This document shows, piece by piece, positions 25,480 to 36,732 of a DNA stretch of 64,000 nt. A model generated the notes under the pieces. The model searched no databases. It saw only the letters and a list, made by a program, of their open reading frames with translations, and was not told the origin of the DNA. The stretch lies in assembly GCA_902729315.2 (NCBI GenBank), contig LR746265.1, positions 3,080,892 through 3,144,891 on the forward strand. The letters are read 5' to 3'. The translations under genes were made by a program, and so were the position numbers. The DNA is from Spirodela intermedia. Taxonomy: Eukaryota; Streptophyta; Magnoliopsida; Alismatales; Araceae. Within the stretch, counting starts at the first letter, position 1; every line of letters begins with the position of its first letter.

Positions 25480-25547
25480 ATTATACGTCTTTTATACTGC
25501 TAGGAATTTCTTGAGTGATTTTCTTCTGGGCAGACCAGATTCACAGT

Positions 25548-25551
<4 letters not shown>

Positions 25552-25586
<35 letters not shown>
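25552..25586 (+). repeat. (CT)n microsatellite between VPS41 and COQ4
   Basis: About 17 uninterrupted CT units lie in the 571-bp tail-to-tail spacer. Nothing else is seen in 25166-25736 except 3' UTR sequence. Confidence 0.92.
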
Positions 25587-25588
<2 letters not shown>

Positions 25589-25736
25589 GGTTCCTTTTTG
25601 ACAGCCTGATAGTAAGTTAAGGGAGGCTTAAAGCTTAAGATACTTTTACTGGGTTGGGGATGCAGAGCGTGGGCTTACAAACAACACCAAGGAGGAAGGT
25701 TTCATTACCAGCTTTTTACAGCAATCTTCATCTTGG

Positions 25737-26878
25737 CTAGGGACCGACCTTCGGATCAGGGCATGAGATTATTCCCCATCTTCGTCGGACGTCCTCAAGA
25801 TTCTCATGGAAGTGCTTCTCATAGTAAATGCACATCAAGTCTGAGCACCTCAAACCTGCACGGAGAGCCCAAGGGAAGTAGTGCTGAAAAAAGAGAGCCC
25901 TCTGCTTCTCACTGAACCTTACTGAGCCGCCGATGACCGACATCACGCACATGGGCAGGAGCATCTGCTCAAACTCCACAACCTTCAGGGCTGATTCGCC
26001 GATCAGATTCGTCGGAAGACCGAATAAGACGTGCCAAAAGTCGTGCACTTCACGGGCACGCGTCGCCACATACGCCAGTTCTTCGGATTCCATGAAACGG
26101 ACGGGTGGGCGGTCGTCAGGGGAGAAGTTCCTCGACCCCATGAATCTTGCGTACGCCGCGCCGAATGTATCCTCGGGCAGATCCCACGCATACGAAACTT
26201 TCTCCGATATGACGCGGGGTTGTTCCAAAAGAACCTCCTGAAAGATGAAATGAGACATGTTCATACCCACCGTGATCACATTAATGACAAGCAGGCTTGC
26301 AGATCTGAACTTTGTGGAGAAAGTAAGCAGATGCCAGAGAAAGGAAAGTGGTATCAATCAGTAGCTTGGTTTTTTAGTTTTCATAAAACTCGTTTGATAG
26401 TTAACTCTGCAGAAACCTGCAGAGAGGATACGCCCAGAATCTGTTAGCAAGTTCCCGACCACCACTGTGAGCATTTCCGGACTATCATGCCATGCCATTT
26501 CATAGTTTCTGCAGTGATGCAACCACCACGATTTATAAATCTATAATGATATGGTTCTTGGCTTCCAATCGTGATGTATGTCACATCCTTGAGATCCCAG
26601 AAAAAAGGATGAACCAAGATGCTAGATGGATAAACTCAACTAGAACATCTAGCTTCCATGGCATAATAATAGGAAAGAGAAGAAATTGGACGTACCCTTC
26701 CTTCCGCGTTCTTTCTCATGCGTTCCAGCACTCTCTCAAAAGCCGGCCTGCCAGTTGTTTCCCCAAGAGCGGCTATTAAATCTGCTCTTCTGGGGTCCAT
26801 GAGTGCACCCAAGGCTGAGCCAGCGGCGACAGCTGCCTGTTGCCATCCCTTCAGGTGGATACGTGGTCCTCTTTGCAT
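25737..26878 (-). CDS. COQ4: COQ4, ubiquinone biosynthesis protein
   Basis: Two exons, 26878-26696 and 26237-25737, join in frame to 227 residues, the usual length of plant COQ4. Exon 1 carries the [20 protein letters not shown] start and [16 protein letters not shown]; exon 2 carries the rest. The zinc-type signature HDxxH-x11-E is intact (H126, D127, H130, E142). COQ4 acts at the matrix face of the mitochondrial inner membrane. It organises the coenzyme Q biosynthetic complex and, in recent work on the family, takes part in oxidative decarboxylation of the quinone ring. No clear N-terminal presequence is seen from this ATG, as in other plant COQ4 proteins. The gene is convergent with VPS41. 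Confidence 0.95.
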
Positions 26879-29050
26879 TTTTCTCTTCTTTATATGAACC
26901 TGAATGAGAAAAGGAGATCAGAACTCTAATCGGCCAAACTTGATGGAGCTCAGGTCCGTCCATTAAGCCTTTATATTTTTGCACGATGAGAGCAAATGGT
27001 CGCAAGAACATAGAAAAAAGTCAAAGAATGTACGTTCTGATGGACCTGGTAAGTACCGAACAGTCTCAAGTCAGCTTCAGGGGATCTTTCATCAAAGATA
27101 GAGGACTGTTTGGCCATGCATTCCACTCTGTTCGAATAGACTGGGCAGAGTGCATCCGCCGTAAAGAAACTTTATAATCATGAAAATAAAATGGAAGCAG
27201 AGCAAAGTAGAACACAGCGCATAGCATACGACTTTTTTCCCAGATATGTACAAAGCGTATGCTTGTATTCCTCTGAGAACAATTATATTCTGCTTCCTAC
27301 TCATGTTTCCCACATCCTTATGCCGCATTTCCCCGAGTTCTAGTTCAAAGTAGTCTTGAATAACCAGTTCTCTCTCTCATTCACATGCTCTATGTTGATC
27401 TCACAGCAATTTACCACTGCATAATATTTAAAAGCAATCTAGAAATTCATTGCCAACCATTGTTCTGAAAATTGCCAGAAAAACTGCAAAGGGTGGTGGG
27501 AGAATAGATGTGTACCTAAAATTGCCAGAGAATATTCAAAGAGAGACAGTGAGGGAACGGTTGGATGATTCGTGATGTGTAACGAGAAAGATTGCACATC
27601 CGCACTCTTAATGGGGAAGTTGATTAGATGAGTTTCACTGGATGAATGAAAGTACGAGATGGTGTAGAAACACATGTTCGTGATGATGTTGAGAGGAGGA
27701 CAAACAGGCGCAGGAACGCCACGTGATGTTGCATTGGATTCGTAAGAGGTCAATCTAGTCCCAAGGGGGCTAAAAGTATTCTATGCTAACCACTGCTCGT
27801 TCTAATCTATTTGGCGGATTGTTCCACTGGAAGCAATACGAGGCGCTTTTCTTCTTTCTGGTCGGGGAATCATAGCCATAGGAATTTGGAACGCTAAGAA
27901 TGACGAGGCAAGAACTAGATATAGCAATTTCCTGTTTATTTTTTCTTCAGGTAGGCTACAGATTGATCTCGGAATTCCGATTTTGTAATGGGTTTAATCA
28001 GATGAGGCGCGGTACAAACAAGAGAGAATACCAGTTGAGCTCGCGTGCGCGCTTCAAAAACTCGATCGACCGAAAGGGTGCTTATCAGCGGACAGAGGGC
28101 TTTGGCAGAAAGGTACCCGTTCACGATGGAGTGCGGCACAGGATCCGTCGCAGGCAACAAATGAGATGTGCCGGTCCAGGCCGCTGGCGGGTGCCCACTG
28201 ATGATTCCGGGCAGGGGACGAACAACGTCGTGATCTAGAACAGCCCGCTAGAACCAGGACCTCCACGACTCGACGTCCGGCAAACGTAGCGGTGAGCCGT
28301 AGGCAGCCCTCGTCGGCGGAGCAGTCGCCGCCAACAGGGCCAACGGCGGTTCTGGGGCTCAGAGCAGAAACGCGGGACGGTGATGGAGAGAGAGAGAGAG
28401 AGAGAGAGGGTAACGCAAAATGACGTTTACTTATTCTCTCTCCTCCAGCTCTTTGAAACGGATCACGGATCCAATGTGCCTTAGTTGTCATACAAAATAC
28501 TCGTGATCCGTCCAAATCTTGCTGTTTGCGAGAGTATTAGGAGATTATCTATCGAGAGATTTAGATACCTATCGTCGGATGTATCCTAATCTGGTGGTCT
28601 ATGGTCATTTGAAGTCGCAAAGGAGGAGGGCTACGACCACTTCGGGCGATGATATGCTGGGATGATGCTTTTGACTCGATTACAGAATTGTTCCATGCCG
28701 CGATCGGACGTCTTATTTGGGCTAATTTCTCTTCTCTCTCCATAAAAATTTGCTTTGGAAGCTATAAAATAAGATGTTATTTGGAACGGATAAAAAAAAA
28801 TAGCACACCCGTCGATAGATGAGTTTTGGGTGGCTTTTTTTCTCCACCGGTTCTTCAACAAATTGAAAATAAAACGAGCTGAGATTAATTTTATATCTTT
28901 TCAAATAAGTATTTTGAACAGATTGAGAGGGTGAATGATCATTTAATCAAAGATTGTATTTTTATATATTTCAATAATTCGTAGACACCTCTTATTTTCT
29001 TTGATGGGTGTGTAATCTAAAGTCGCAGAGTGTGATTTCATCTCCACTCA
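26879..29050. other. Intergenic between divergent COQ4 and TPR-ferredoxin gene
   Basis: This 2.2-kb spacer holds the COQ4 5' flank, AT-rich DNA, a GC-rich pocket at about 28040-28400 with an open minus-strand frame of no recognisable content, and a (GA)n tract at 28386-28408. A COQ4 5' UTR intron reaching into the GC pocket is possible but not shown. I call no gene. Confidence 0.5.
28386..28408 (+). repeat. (GA)n microsatellite
   Basis: About 11 clean GA units at the edge of the GC-rich pocket between COQ4 and the TPR-ferredoxin gene. Confidence 0.9.
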
Positions 29051-31675
29051 ATGAGGGGGTGGGGGAGAGTTATCTCGGTAGAGATGAAGGCTGGAGTGTG
29101 CGGTCACCCGAGCTGCTGCTCCTCCTCCGCGTCGAAACCTCTTTCTCTCCCTCCGTTCCTTCGTCGGAGGCAGCCACCGCCGACTAGCAGGAGGAGATGG
29201 CCGCTCCTCGTCGTGTCCCAGGGGGAGAAGATTGAGATCAGGGTCTGCGTTAACAGGAGCTGCAACCGGATGGGATCGAGGGAAATCCTGGGGACGATCT
29301 CAGATATCTCCCCGCCGGAGGTCACCGTGAAATCCTGCGGTTGCCTCGGGCGGTGTGGCGCGGGGCCCAACCTGGTGGTGCTGCCGAGCGGCACGATGGT
29401 GGGGCACTGCGGAACCACCGCAAGAGCCGCCGAGGTCCTGGCGCAGATCTGCGGTGGCAAGAGAGGAGGATCAGAAGGGGGTTTTGATCCCTGGAAGAAT
29501 ATGGAAGCCTTGACTCTGAGGAAGAAGGCCGAGGCTGAGTTGCTCGAGAGAGGAAACCCGGCCGATGCAGAGGCTCTTCTGTCACAGGTGATGATTGTAG
29601 AGTTTACTTTCACTGCGATCTTCCTGTTTGTGCCATTTCCAATGTGACATAAAGCATTCCCAATCTTCACACGCGCTGAATGGCTCATAGGCTTTTTGTT
29701 TACTCTCGATAAAGCCTCCCAAGTGTCATGTGTAATTTATTATGCCCTTTTAGGGGACTAACGACGAGCCATGACACTGCGTCACAATGGTTCTAATGGC
29801 TTCTCCTTCAACCTTGTGGGTGCAGGCTGTTGATCTCAAGCCTTCTGGGGGCCTTCATCTTATTTACAAAAGCAGGTCCTGTAATACTTGAAAACATAAG
29901 AGCAGTAAGCTTTTCAACGTGTCTTCACATCACTCATAGAACAAATCCTGCAATATCCGAAATATTTGGTCGTAAGCTTTTAATTACATTCCTTTTTATC
30001 CTAGCTAGCCTCTTGCCAAAACCTTAGATATTGATTTAATTTCGTTTAATTAGCATATACTCCTGATCTTAAAACCCAACGACGCACACCACCTCGTACC
30101 TTTTTCTGTTTTTCTGTCTATTAATAGCATTTTAATTTCCTGCTGGCAGATCTGTTGCGAGGTTGACCCAGGGAAACATTGGGGGTGCCCTTGAGGACAC
30201 TAATGAAGCGTTGAAAATAGATCCCACGTTCGCCCAAGTATGTTGGCACTTGGAATTGAGTTCCGAATGTTTTCTGTTGGTCTTTTCAGTAGCATGCTTC
30301 ACCTTTGTCAATCTTCTTCGCAATTGATGCCGTATTTTAGTATTCCCGGCCTCAAATTTATCCTTTCGAGCTTTTTATCTCTTTATTTCCACGGATATTC
30401 ATTGTTTATGCATATCAGAAACATCTCATGTTTTATTTTTGGGTATCCCGTGTTTTCTTTACTAGCTTTTGCAGATGAGGAATTGAAACTCTTGCCCTGC
30501 TTAATGCCGTCTTAAGTTGTAATAAAACCCCTTGACGTTTGAATATCATGCTTGAATTAGTTATCTCTGTGTGGTTTAACTTATGATTTCTTCTCCAGTC
30601 GATTAGTGCAAAAGAAAGCTCTTTTTGGCTGGCTACCATGGGTTTTCTAATCTGCCTTTATGTGGTCCTTGATTCTCAATTACCACTTTGTTGGGCGAAA
30701 ATCTTTTCACCTCTTTCACTGCCACCTTTCTAGTCGTGCTATGAACGAGTAAGTTCAAATTAACATCTCATTCGAGATTCTGCCATTTGACGCAGAGTCA
30801 CAGTTTCGCTCTTCATTATCGTAGTGTCGTTGATGAGTTTATCTTCTCGGGGAACCTGGAAATTACTGTAGCATACTTTTATCTTGTCCATGGAAGAGAA
30901 AATAGTTTATCAATGGTATGGGTGATAGCCATTTTTTTAATCCATGCATTAATTGTATGGAGGTTTTCCTCTGAAAAGGCAGAACTTATCTCTCCTCTCT
31001 CTCTCTCTCGCTCGTTCTCTCTCTCTTCTCATTTACAGCACCAAACACCCACGCTTCAAACATGTGCCTTGGAACGTTTGTGGGTATTTCAGTATTTCCT
31101 TCACGACAATTGAGGTTCCCCACCTTGATTAGAAAGCTCCCCTTGCCCTTCAACCTTGCTGCACTATACTTTTTCATTAAACTGTGAATCCATTTGAAGA
31201 TCAGAGGCTCGAAGGAGTAAACCGCCCCCCCAAAAGGCAAAGGATGCGCCAACTGCGGTTATCCCTCATAAATGTTTTCGTTTTTTTTTTTTTTTTTTTG
31301 GTTTTTTGTTGAGGAGTCGATTATTTTGTAAGCTTTTGAGATATGGTTTGCATATTAATGTTCATAGATGCATTCCTCGTGACAAATAGCCTCAACGACG
31401 TTGTAGGCTTACATCTGCCAAGGTGATGCTTTCGTGGCAATGGGAGAGTGGACAAAGGCTGAAAACGCATACTCAGAAGCTTTGCTGATTGATCCATCTA
31501 TTCGCCGTTCCAAATCATTCAAGGTTTTAAGCGTTTTTGTTTTTCAAAAATTAATACTGAGCTTAAAGTATGTCTAGATACTGTTCCTATGCAAGAGTCT
31601 GAACTGGCCGCAATTCTCCAGGAACGGGTCACAAAGTTGCAAGAAAAGATCGCAGCTGTACATAATTCGAACTAG
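29051..31675 (+). CDS. Thioredoxin-like [2Fe-2S] ferredoxin domain fused to TPRs, plastid-type
   Basis: The exons are 29051-29587, 29826-29875, 30150-30237, 31407-31523 and 31622-31675, in frame, giving 281 residues. A second in-frame ATG at 29084 would give 270. Residues 12-55 look like a chloroplast transit peptide (Ser, Pro and Arg rich). A thioredoxin-like ferredoxin fold follows, with cysteines at 66, 71, 98 and 102 (CVNRSC and CGCLGRC, the CX4C and CX3C pairs) that can hold a [2Fe-2S] cluster. From about 160 to the end are two to three tetratricopeptide repeats (NPADAEALLSQAVDLKP, GNIGGALEDTNEALKIDP, GEWTKAENAYSEALLIDP) and a short C-terminal helix. TPRs bind partner proteins, so a plastid redox or Fe-S scaffold is plausible. 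I do not know a tested function or a symbol. Confidence 0.88.
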
Positions 31676-33340
31676 CTTGTGTTGGCATTCAGTGGATACA
31701 GAAAACTCGGGGGACACCAGGAATGGGTTGGAACATTCCGAGGATCTCAGGTCCTGATCCTCCCTTCTCTATCTTGAAACTAGTACTCGTCGTGTATTTC
31801 GACTTCTTCTTGTGTTGGTGATTACTAATTTGACATATTTATCTTCTCCCCCGTCTCAAATTCAACCATTTCTCTAATATATTTCAATGTCGGGAAATTT
31901 ATCATTCTCAGGTCCCGTGTTGACTTTATATGGGCTTTGTCTATTATGTATAGCGAGTAGACCTACCTTCAGTGCGAGCCTGAAGATAGGAACACCGAAG
32001 GTATCTTTCTCCATCGTTTCTTTCCCTGCTTAGTCAAAACGAATTACAGCTCTGGGTTATGACGCCATCTCCTATCGACCCCCGCTGACGCAGATCATAA
32101 CTTCTGTTCTTTTTGTGCTCAGGGCTGTTTGGTGTCTTCGTGTTTAAGGCTAGTCAAGAACATCTATCTGGGCAACCCGCAGGATCACTCTATTTTAGCT
32201 GTTTTTGTTCTCTCACTAGCTGTGCTGTTGTTGCCGCTTCGTCGGCCTGCAGTAGTGTCTCCCGGTGTAATGAATTATTTATCCCATAGAAAGCGCAATT
32301 TGTGAGAGTTCCAAGTGACGAATGACGGCCAAACGGTGCAACCCACCAAGATAGCCGCGGAGAGCTCTCCAAACTGTGTCGAAAAGACCCCCTCCCTTTC
32401 CATCCGAGCTTCGTTCTTTCAAAGCTCATCGTCTTTGGCGACGAGGGTCCTGGTGCCGGCGGCGGCGTCCGGGCGGGGCCGCTTCTCAGTCCTGCTCCGC
32501 CATGTGGTGTCCTCTCGGCGCGGCCTCGCAGCGGCGCCGTTGGCTACTCCTTTCACGCTTGCCGTCCGGCAGAAAGCGGTGAGGAAGACGGGGTACACGC
32601 GGGACCACGCCGACGCAGGCAACACGGAATTCCAGCCGCCGTGGAATTCAATAACGGGTTGTAGTTGCCTGCCCGCCACGGCGGCAGCCCGTGCCGTGGG
32701 GGATGAAGTGGTTCTACTTGCGAGCAGAATACTTTGCCGTCACGCATTGCTTCTACCATCTGCATGAGCTGTGCCCACTTGCTATAAACAGTACAGTAGT
32801 GTTCGGCCTTTAGACTTTTCCCCCTTCATTCTCTCTCTCTCTCTCCCTGTCTCGATGGACGGGAGGAGAGAACAAGAACGAGGTAAGAAGCTCCAGTGTT
32901 CCTATTTCTTGTGGTTGACCAGTCCCCATCGGGGTAATCTCAGTCCACCCAGGACGCCGTCGAAAGCTTGGGGACGAAGCGAAACAAACGCGCAGGCTGC
33001 AGGTGTTGTCGACCACGTCATCCCTCTACGTGTTTCCGGGGGGACCCATAAGTCAACGAAACAGAAATGTCCTGGCTTTGTCAAAACGCCGGTCAAAGAC
33101 ACATCTTCCTTGAATCCGGAAGCGCAATTCGGGTTTGATCGACGAGGGCCACGTTTGTATCTTCAACGCCGACTTCTAATCCAGAAAAATAAAAGGACCG
33201 GCACGTGTGAAGAGTGCTGTTATCTCTTGCGGCCTACACAAGTGTCTTTGACAGCGGATGAGAAGAAAGTGCATTTGCTGACCTGGATACGACCAAGCAT
33301 CTCGGCAACCTGGCCGCGATTTCCGGGTCCCGCTGGTCGG
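31676..33340. other. Intergenic, promoter side of BYPASS1-like gene
   Basis: The 3' flank of the TPR-ferredoxin gene is followed by GC-rich DNA (32330-32770) and the upstream region of the next gene. Open frames at 32315-32767 and 32771-33739 have no protein likeness; the second begins at a non-ATG codon and overlaps the promoter and the real gene in another frame. Confidence 0.5.
32915..33096 (+). promoter_or_regulatory. W-box cluster upstream of BYPASS1-like gene
   Basis: TTGACC is at 32915-32920, AGTCAA (TTGACT on the minus strand) at 33051-33056, and GGTCAA (TTGACC on the minus strand) at 33091-33096. Three WRKY-type sites lie within 182 bp. ACGT cores are at about 33015 (CACGTCA) and 33027 (TACGTGT). 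Defence or stress control is inferred only. Confidence 0.45.
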
Positions 33341-33347
33341 TATAAGA
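33341..33347 (+). promoter_or_regulatory. TATA box of BYPASS1-like gene
   Basis: TATAAGA lies 131-137 bp before the ATG at 33478. The short leader between them contains three tandem AGCAACGC units (33362-33385) and an imperfect 10-bp GAGAGGAACA repeat (about 33434-33460). Confidence 0.5.
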
Positions 33348-33477
33348 ATGGAGAGCTGTTTAGCAACGCAGCAACGCAGCAACGCCTCTTTCTCCCTCTC
33401 TATTTTTCTGTGACTCCTTCTTGTCCTTGTCTGAGAGAGGAACAGAGAGGAACAGAGAGGAGAAAGAGGTTTTGGAG

Positions 33478-34470
33478 ATGTTTCTGGTCGCACCCCGCAG
33501 AGTTGATTCTGCGCATGAGAAGAAACCATCGGTATCCGATTCGGGGGTCCTCTTCAGTACCTTCGAATGGTCCCTCGTCGTTCGTTTCAAGTCCTTGGTT
33601 CCGGCTGGATGTGAGGCCCGCCCTGGCACCTCCCTCGCCTATCTGTCTCGCGCCGTCGGGGTTCTCTCCTCCATCCACGTCTTCGCCGGCGCCTTCATCG
33701 ATGATCCGGCCGTCTGCGGGTTCGAAGAGGCCGCCCTAGCCGCGTACATCAACGGGAGCGTCAAGATCTTGGAGGTCTGCAACGCGGCCTCCGCGGAGGT
33801 CGAACGGCTCCGCCGGACGCGGCTTCACCTTCTGCTTGCCATCCGAGTACTCTCCACCGGTAAACCAACGCGGGATAAAATCCGCAAGGCCAGGGAATCG
33901 ATCCGAGAATGGGATGAGCGTTCGCCTAGAGCGTGTACAAGCATCGATCTGCTGGTTCGGGAGCCGGAAGATGCGGATGCGCCACCGTGGGGAAGAATGA
34001 CAGCCCTGAAGAGAACAATCTGCGCAGTGGAGGCCGCATCCGCTTTCGTCGGCGGGGCACTGGTGGCCTTCGTGGGAGGGAAACCAGGAGGTCTGACCGT
34101 GGGTCTGAAGTTCGCGCGCGAATTCCCCTGGGCCGACAGTTTCAACGAGGCCTGTGGATCCCTCTCCGGCGAGACCTTCCGGTCGCCTCCCCGCGAGGTG
34201 GAGGCCGCGACGGCTTCTGCGCGGGGTCTGGCGGAGATCATCGACAACCTCCCGGGTAACGACGGAGAGAAGACGGAGGGGTGGCGCACCGCCATGAAAG
34301 ACCTGGAGAACGCCGCCGCAGAGTTAACGGTCGGATTGGACCGTTTGGGCAACGCCGTTAACGCGCTATTCAATGTGACCCTGAACACGCGAAACAACGC
34401 GTTGTTAATTTACCGCGCAGGCGGCGCGAATAAGCGTAAATCACGAAGAATATACGATATTAATTATTAA
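33478..34470 (+). CDS. BYPASS1-like (UPF0496/DUF793-type) protein
   Basis: This is an intronless, GC-rich gene of 330 residues. The frame is open further upstream to 33421, but that codon is TTG; the first ATG is 33478. BPS1 landmarks are in order: FEWSLVVRFKSLVP (about 30-43), LAYLSRAVGVLSSIH, YINGSVKILEVCNAAS (about 93-108), a central hydrophobic stretch AASAFVGGALVAFVGG (about 187-202), and the C-terminal ELTVGLDRLGNAVNALFN with RNNALL. BPS1 family proteins are plant-only. In Arabidopsis they limit a root-derived mobile signal that arrests the shoot, and relatives link to growth, defence and ABA responses; the biochemical activity is unknown. It is convergent with the NET3-like gene, 215 bp between stops. 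The family is clear; orthology to BPS1 itself is not claimed. Confidence 0.85.
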   Translation: MFLVAPRRVDSAHEKKPSVSDSGVLFSTFEWSLVVRFKSLVPAGCEARPGTSLAYLSRAVGVLSSIHVFAGAFIDDPAVCGFEEAALAAYINGSVKILEVCNAASAEVERLRRTRLHLLLAIRVLSTGKPTRDKIRKARESIREWDERSPRACTSIDLLVREPEDADAPPWGRMTALKRTICAVEAASAFVGGALVAFVGGKPGGLTVGLKFAREFPWADSFNEACGSLSGETFRSPPREVEAATASARGLAEIIDNLPGNDGEKTEGWRTAMKDLENAAAELTVGLDRLGNAVNALFNVTLNTRNNALLIYRAGGANKRKSRRIYDINY

Positions 34471-34685
34471 TTTATACTCATTGTAGCCACCAGAAAATAA
34501 AACGTGACCCCACGAGGTTCCCCAACAACGCCGCATCAATAAATTCTTCTCTTCACCAGATCCACTATCTCCGTTTTACCCGACATAAGCTCCAGTTATA
34601 TTCGGCTCCGGCGTCATTCATTCATTCACAGCTCACGTCCAAAAACTCGGCGAATAGTAGTAATTAGAACAGTCAAAGTGTGTTT

Positions 34686-36732
34686 TCACGACTTGTGAAT
34701 CTTAACGTGGGAGCCACACAGCACCCAATCAAGGCCCCTCAAACGGCTCCACCACTGTCCACCACCTGTCTTACGGCTCTGCGACCTCCGCTTCGCCGAC
34801 GCCGCCGCCTCCTCTCGCAGCCTTTTGTTCTCCGCCTTGACCCGCTCCAGCTCCATGCAGACGCCCCTGACCAGCTCCGCCTTCTCGTCCTCCCGCCGGG
34901 CCATCACCTCGTAACACTCCCTGTTGCGCTTCTCAAGGGTGTAGATCTGCGCCTGCAACTCCTGGATCTTGCGCCCTAATATGCAGACCCGGTGGTCCTC
35001 CCTGAGCTTCACCACGCACCTGGCCAGCTCCTCCGCCGTCCGCCGCAAGTACCCGACTTCCGCCGAGAGCCCTTCGTTCTCCTCTTCCACCGCCGCCGCG
35101 CGCGTCCCCAACCTCGCGTTCTCCGTCAGTAGCACCATCCTCTCCGATTCCAGTACCTCCAGCAGGCTGCTCTGCAACTCGATCTTGCGGGTCGACTCGG
35201 ACTGGTACTTGTCGAGCTGGGAAATCTCGTGCTGGAGGATCTCGTTCTCCACGGACCGCGCCACCAGCTCCGCCACCAGCTCGTCGACGCCGTAAGATGG
35301 GGGGAGCCGCTCCAAGGGAGGGGGAGGTGGGCATTGGAAGGAGAGGGAGCTCTCGGCGTCGGAGTCCAGTGGGTCGGGATCGGGCTCGGGGGAGTCGGCA
35401 TCGTCGAGGTCGGAGTGAAGGGTGGAGGAGACCTGGGAGAGGGATCGGCGGTGGGATTGATGTGGCTTCAAGAACGTCTGCGTGTAGCGGTCTGCCAGAG
35501 AGATGTAGCGATGGTAAAGGTCGTGGAGGAGGGAGAGGAGCTGGGGGCGTTTCCGGTAGTAGTTCTCCGCACGTTCCGCGAAGGAGTCCGGTGCGTCCCC
35601 CGGCTGGATACCGACGGCGATGGACTGGTACTTCTCCTCGAGCTCTGCAACACAGCGTCAGCAAAAAAATCCCTAGTCTTAACCATGGCAGCAAAAACCA
35701 GTAGTTTTCCGAAAGACGCTGTAAATGTTCGAGAATAGTGTGTTCTGTCCTCTCTCTAGATCACGAGACACGCGTGGATCCAAGAAACTCAGAGCTTGGG
35801 AACGTATGATGGCCGGAACAATGGTGCCCCCAGGCATCTCCCGTGAAAAATAAATGTCACCAATTGCTCCGGAGCAGAAGGGCAGAAGAATAAATGGTAA
35901 TAACGCGAGATTAATGACATCCGCTTAGCTACTGTGCTTCTTCGTATCCCACAAGCTGTCAACGCGAGGTTGCAGAGCTTTCCCCCTCCACACTCTCAGA
36001 TGGTCTAGGCTGCTTTGAGTGATTTTCAATAAAAGCTGCCGCGGACCAGCCTACCGCAGGTCTCCTCGCCATTCAGCTAGGCCCTCCCGAGTTCTTCGAC
36101 GGGGCTCCCAGTGGGGGAACTGGAACAGTGACCGTGGAAACGAGAGGACGAATCTACCCCGTGCCCTATTTTATTCGAAATTTCAAAATTTAAAACCCAA
36201 GAGGACGAATGATGAGTAAGAAAGGTTACAGAAGGTAGAAGAAGACAGAGTTGGGTATGGAAAGCTTTCCAAATGGTGTTCTGGCTAAAGATGCGGGCGG
36301 TCTGACGGAGCTAAAGGCGACCCGGAGGGGTAAAAAGGTATCACAGAGGGAGGCACCGACGCAGTATGGGTTCAAACGAAAAGGTTGACACGTCAAATCA
36401 GCCGTCCAATTGAGTTGGCGGATGTGGATTGACCTAGCTGGCGGTCGGAAGACCGTGTGATCCTGAGTCTATCAGGATTGGAAAGGAAGCACTGTAAAGG
36501 ATTGGAGGAAGGAGAGTAAAGGAAACCAGGCCCATCTATCTAATCGAAATAACCCGTGAAGGAAGAGGTTTGCGTGAAGGGAGGGTGCCACACCTGCAAG
36601 TGCTGCCAGTAGCCAGGAGGGTTTTGGGTTGGCGGTGCTGCTGCTGCGACAGAGCGAGTGACAAGACGCAGCCGCTGTCGTTGTCTTTGTCATTGTCGCC
36701 GTCCCCATCCCCGTCCCCGCCGCCGTCGTCAT
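34686..36732 (-). CDS. NETWORKED 3-like (KIP1-like) NAB-domain protein
   Basis: Two exons, 36732-36594 and 35644-34686, join as LLAALA|ELEEKYQSI and give 365 residues. An in-frame TGA two codons before the ATG fixes the start. A Thr, Ala and Ser-rich leader (1-35) precedes the NAB actin-binding domain (about 37-115: KPSWLLAAL, DSFAERAENYYRKRPQLLSLL, YISLADRY). A Pro and Asp-rich linker with DSDAESSLSFQ follows. A long coiled coil (about 165-330) carries VENEILQHEI, SSLLEVLESERM and LARCVVKLREDHRVC. The C-terminus is basic. NET proteins bind F-actin and link it to membranes; NET3 members work at the ER, plasma membrane, nuclear envelope and vacuole. The layout best fits NET3A-type proteins. 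The classical WWW/DSH start of NAB is reduced to a single Trp here. Confidence 0.88.

Noticed and set aside
28054-28515. 153-codon minus-strand frame with Ser/Leu repeats
   Set aside because: The Ser/Leu run comes from the GA microsatellite, and the remainder has no recognisable content. It could be an untranslated leader of COQ4 but not a supported CDS.
32315-33739. Two long plus-strand frames upstream of the BYPASS1-like gene
   Set aside because: No domain likeness. The second lacks an ATG at its listed start and runs through the promoter and the true gene in a different frame.
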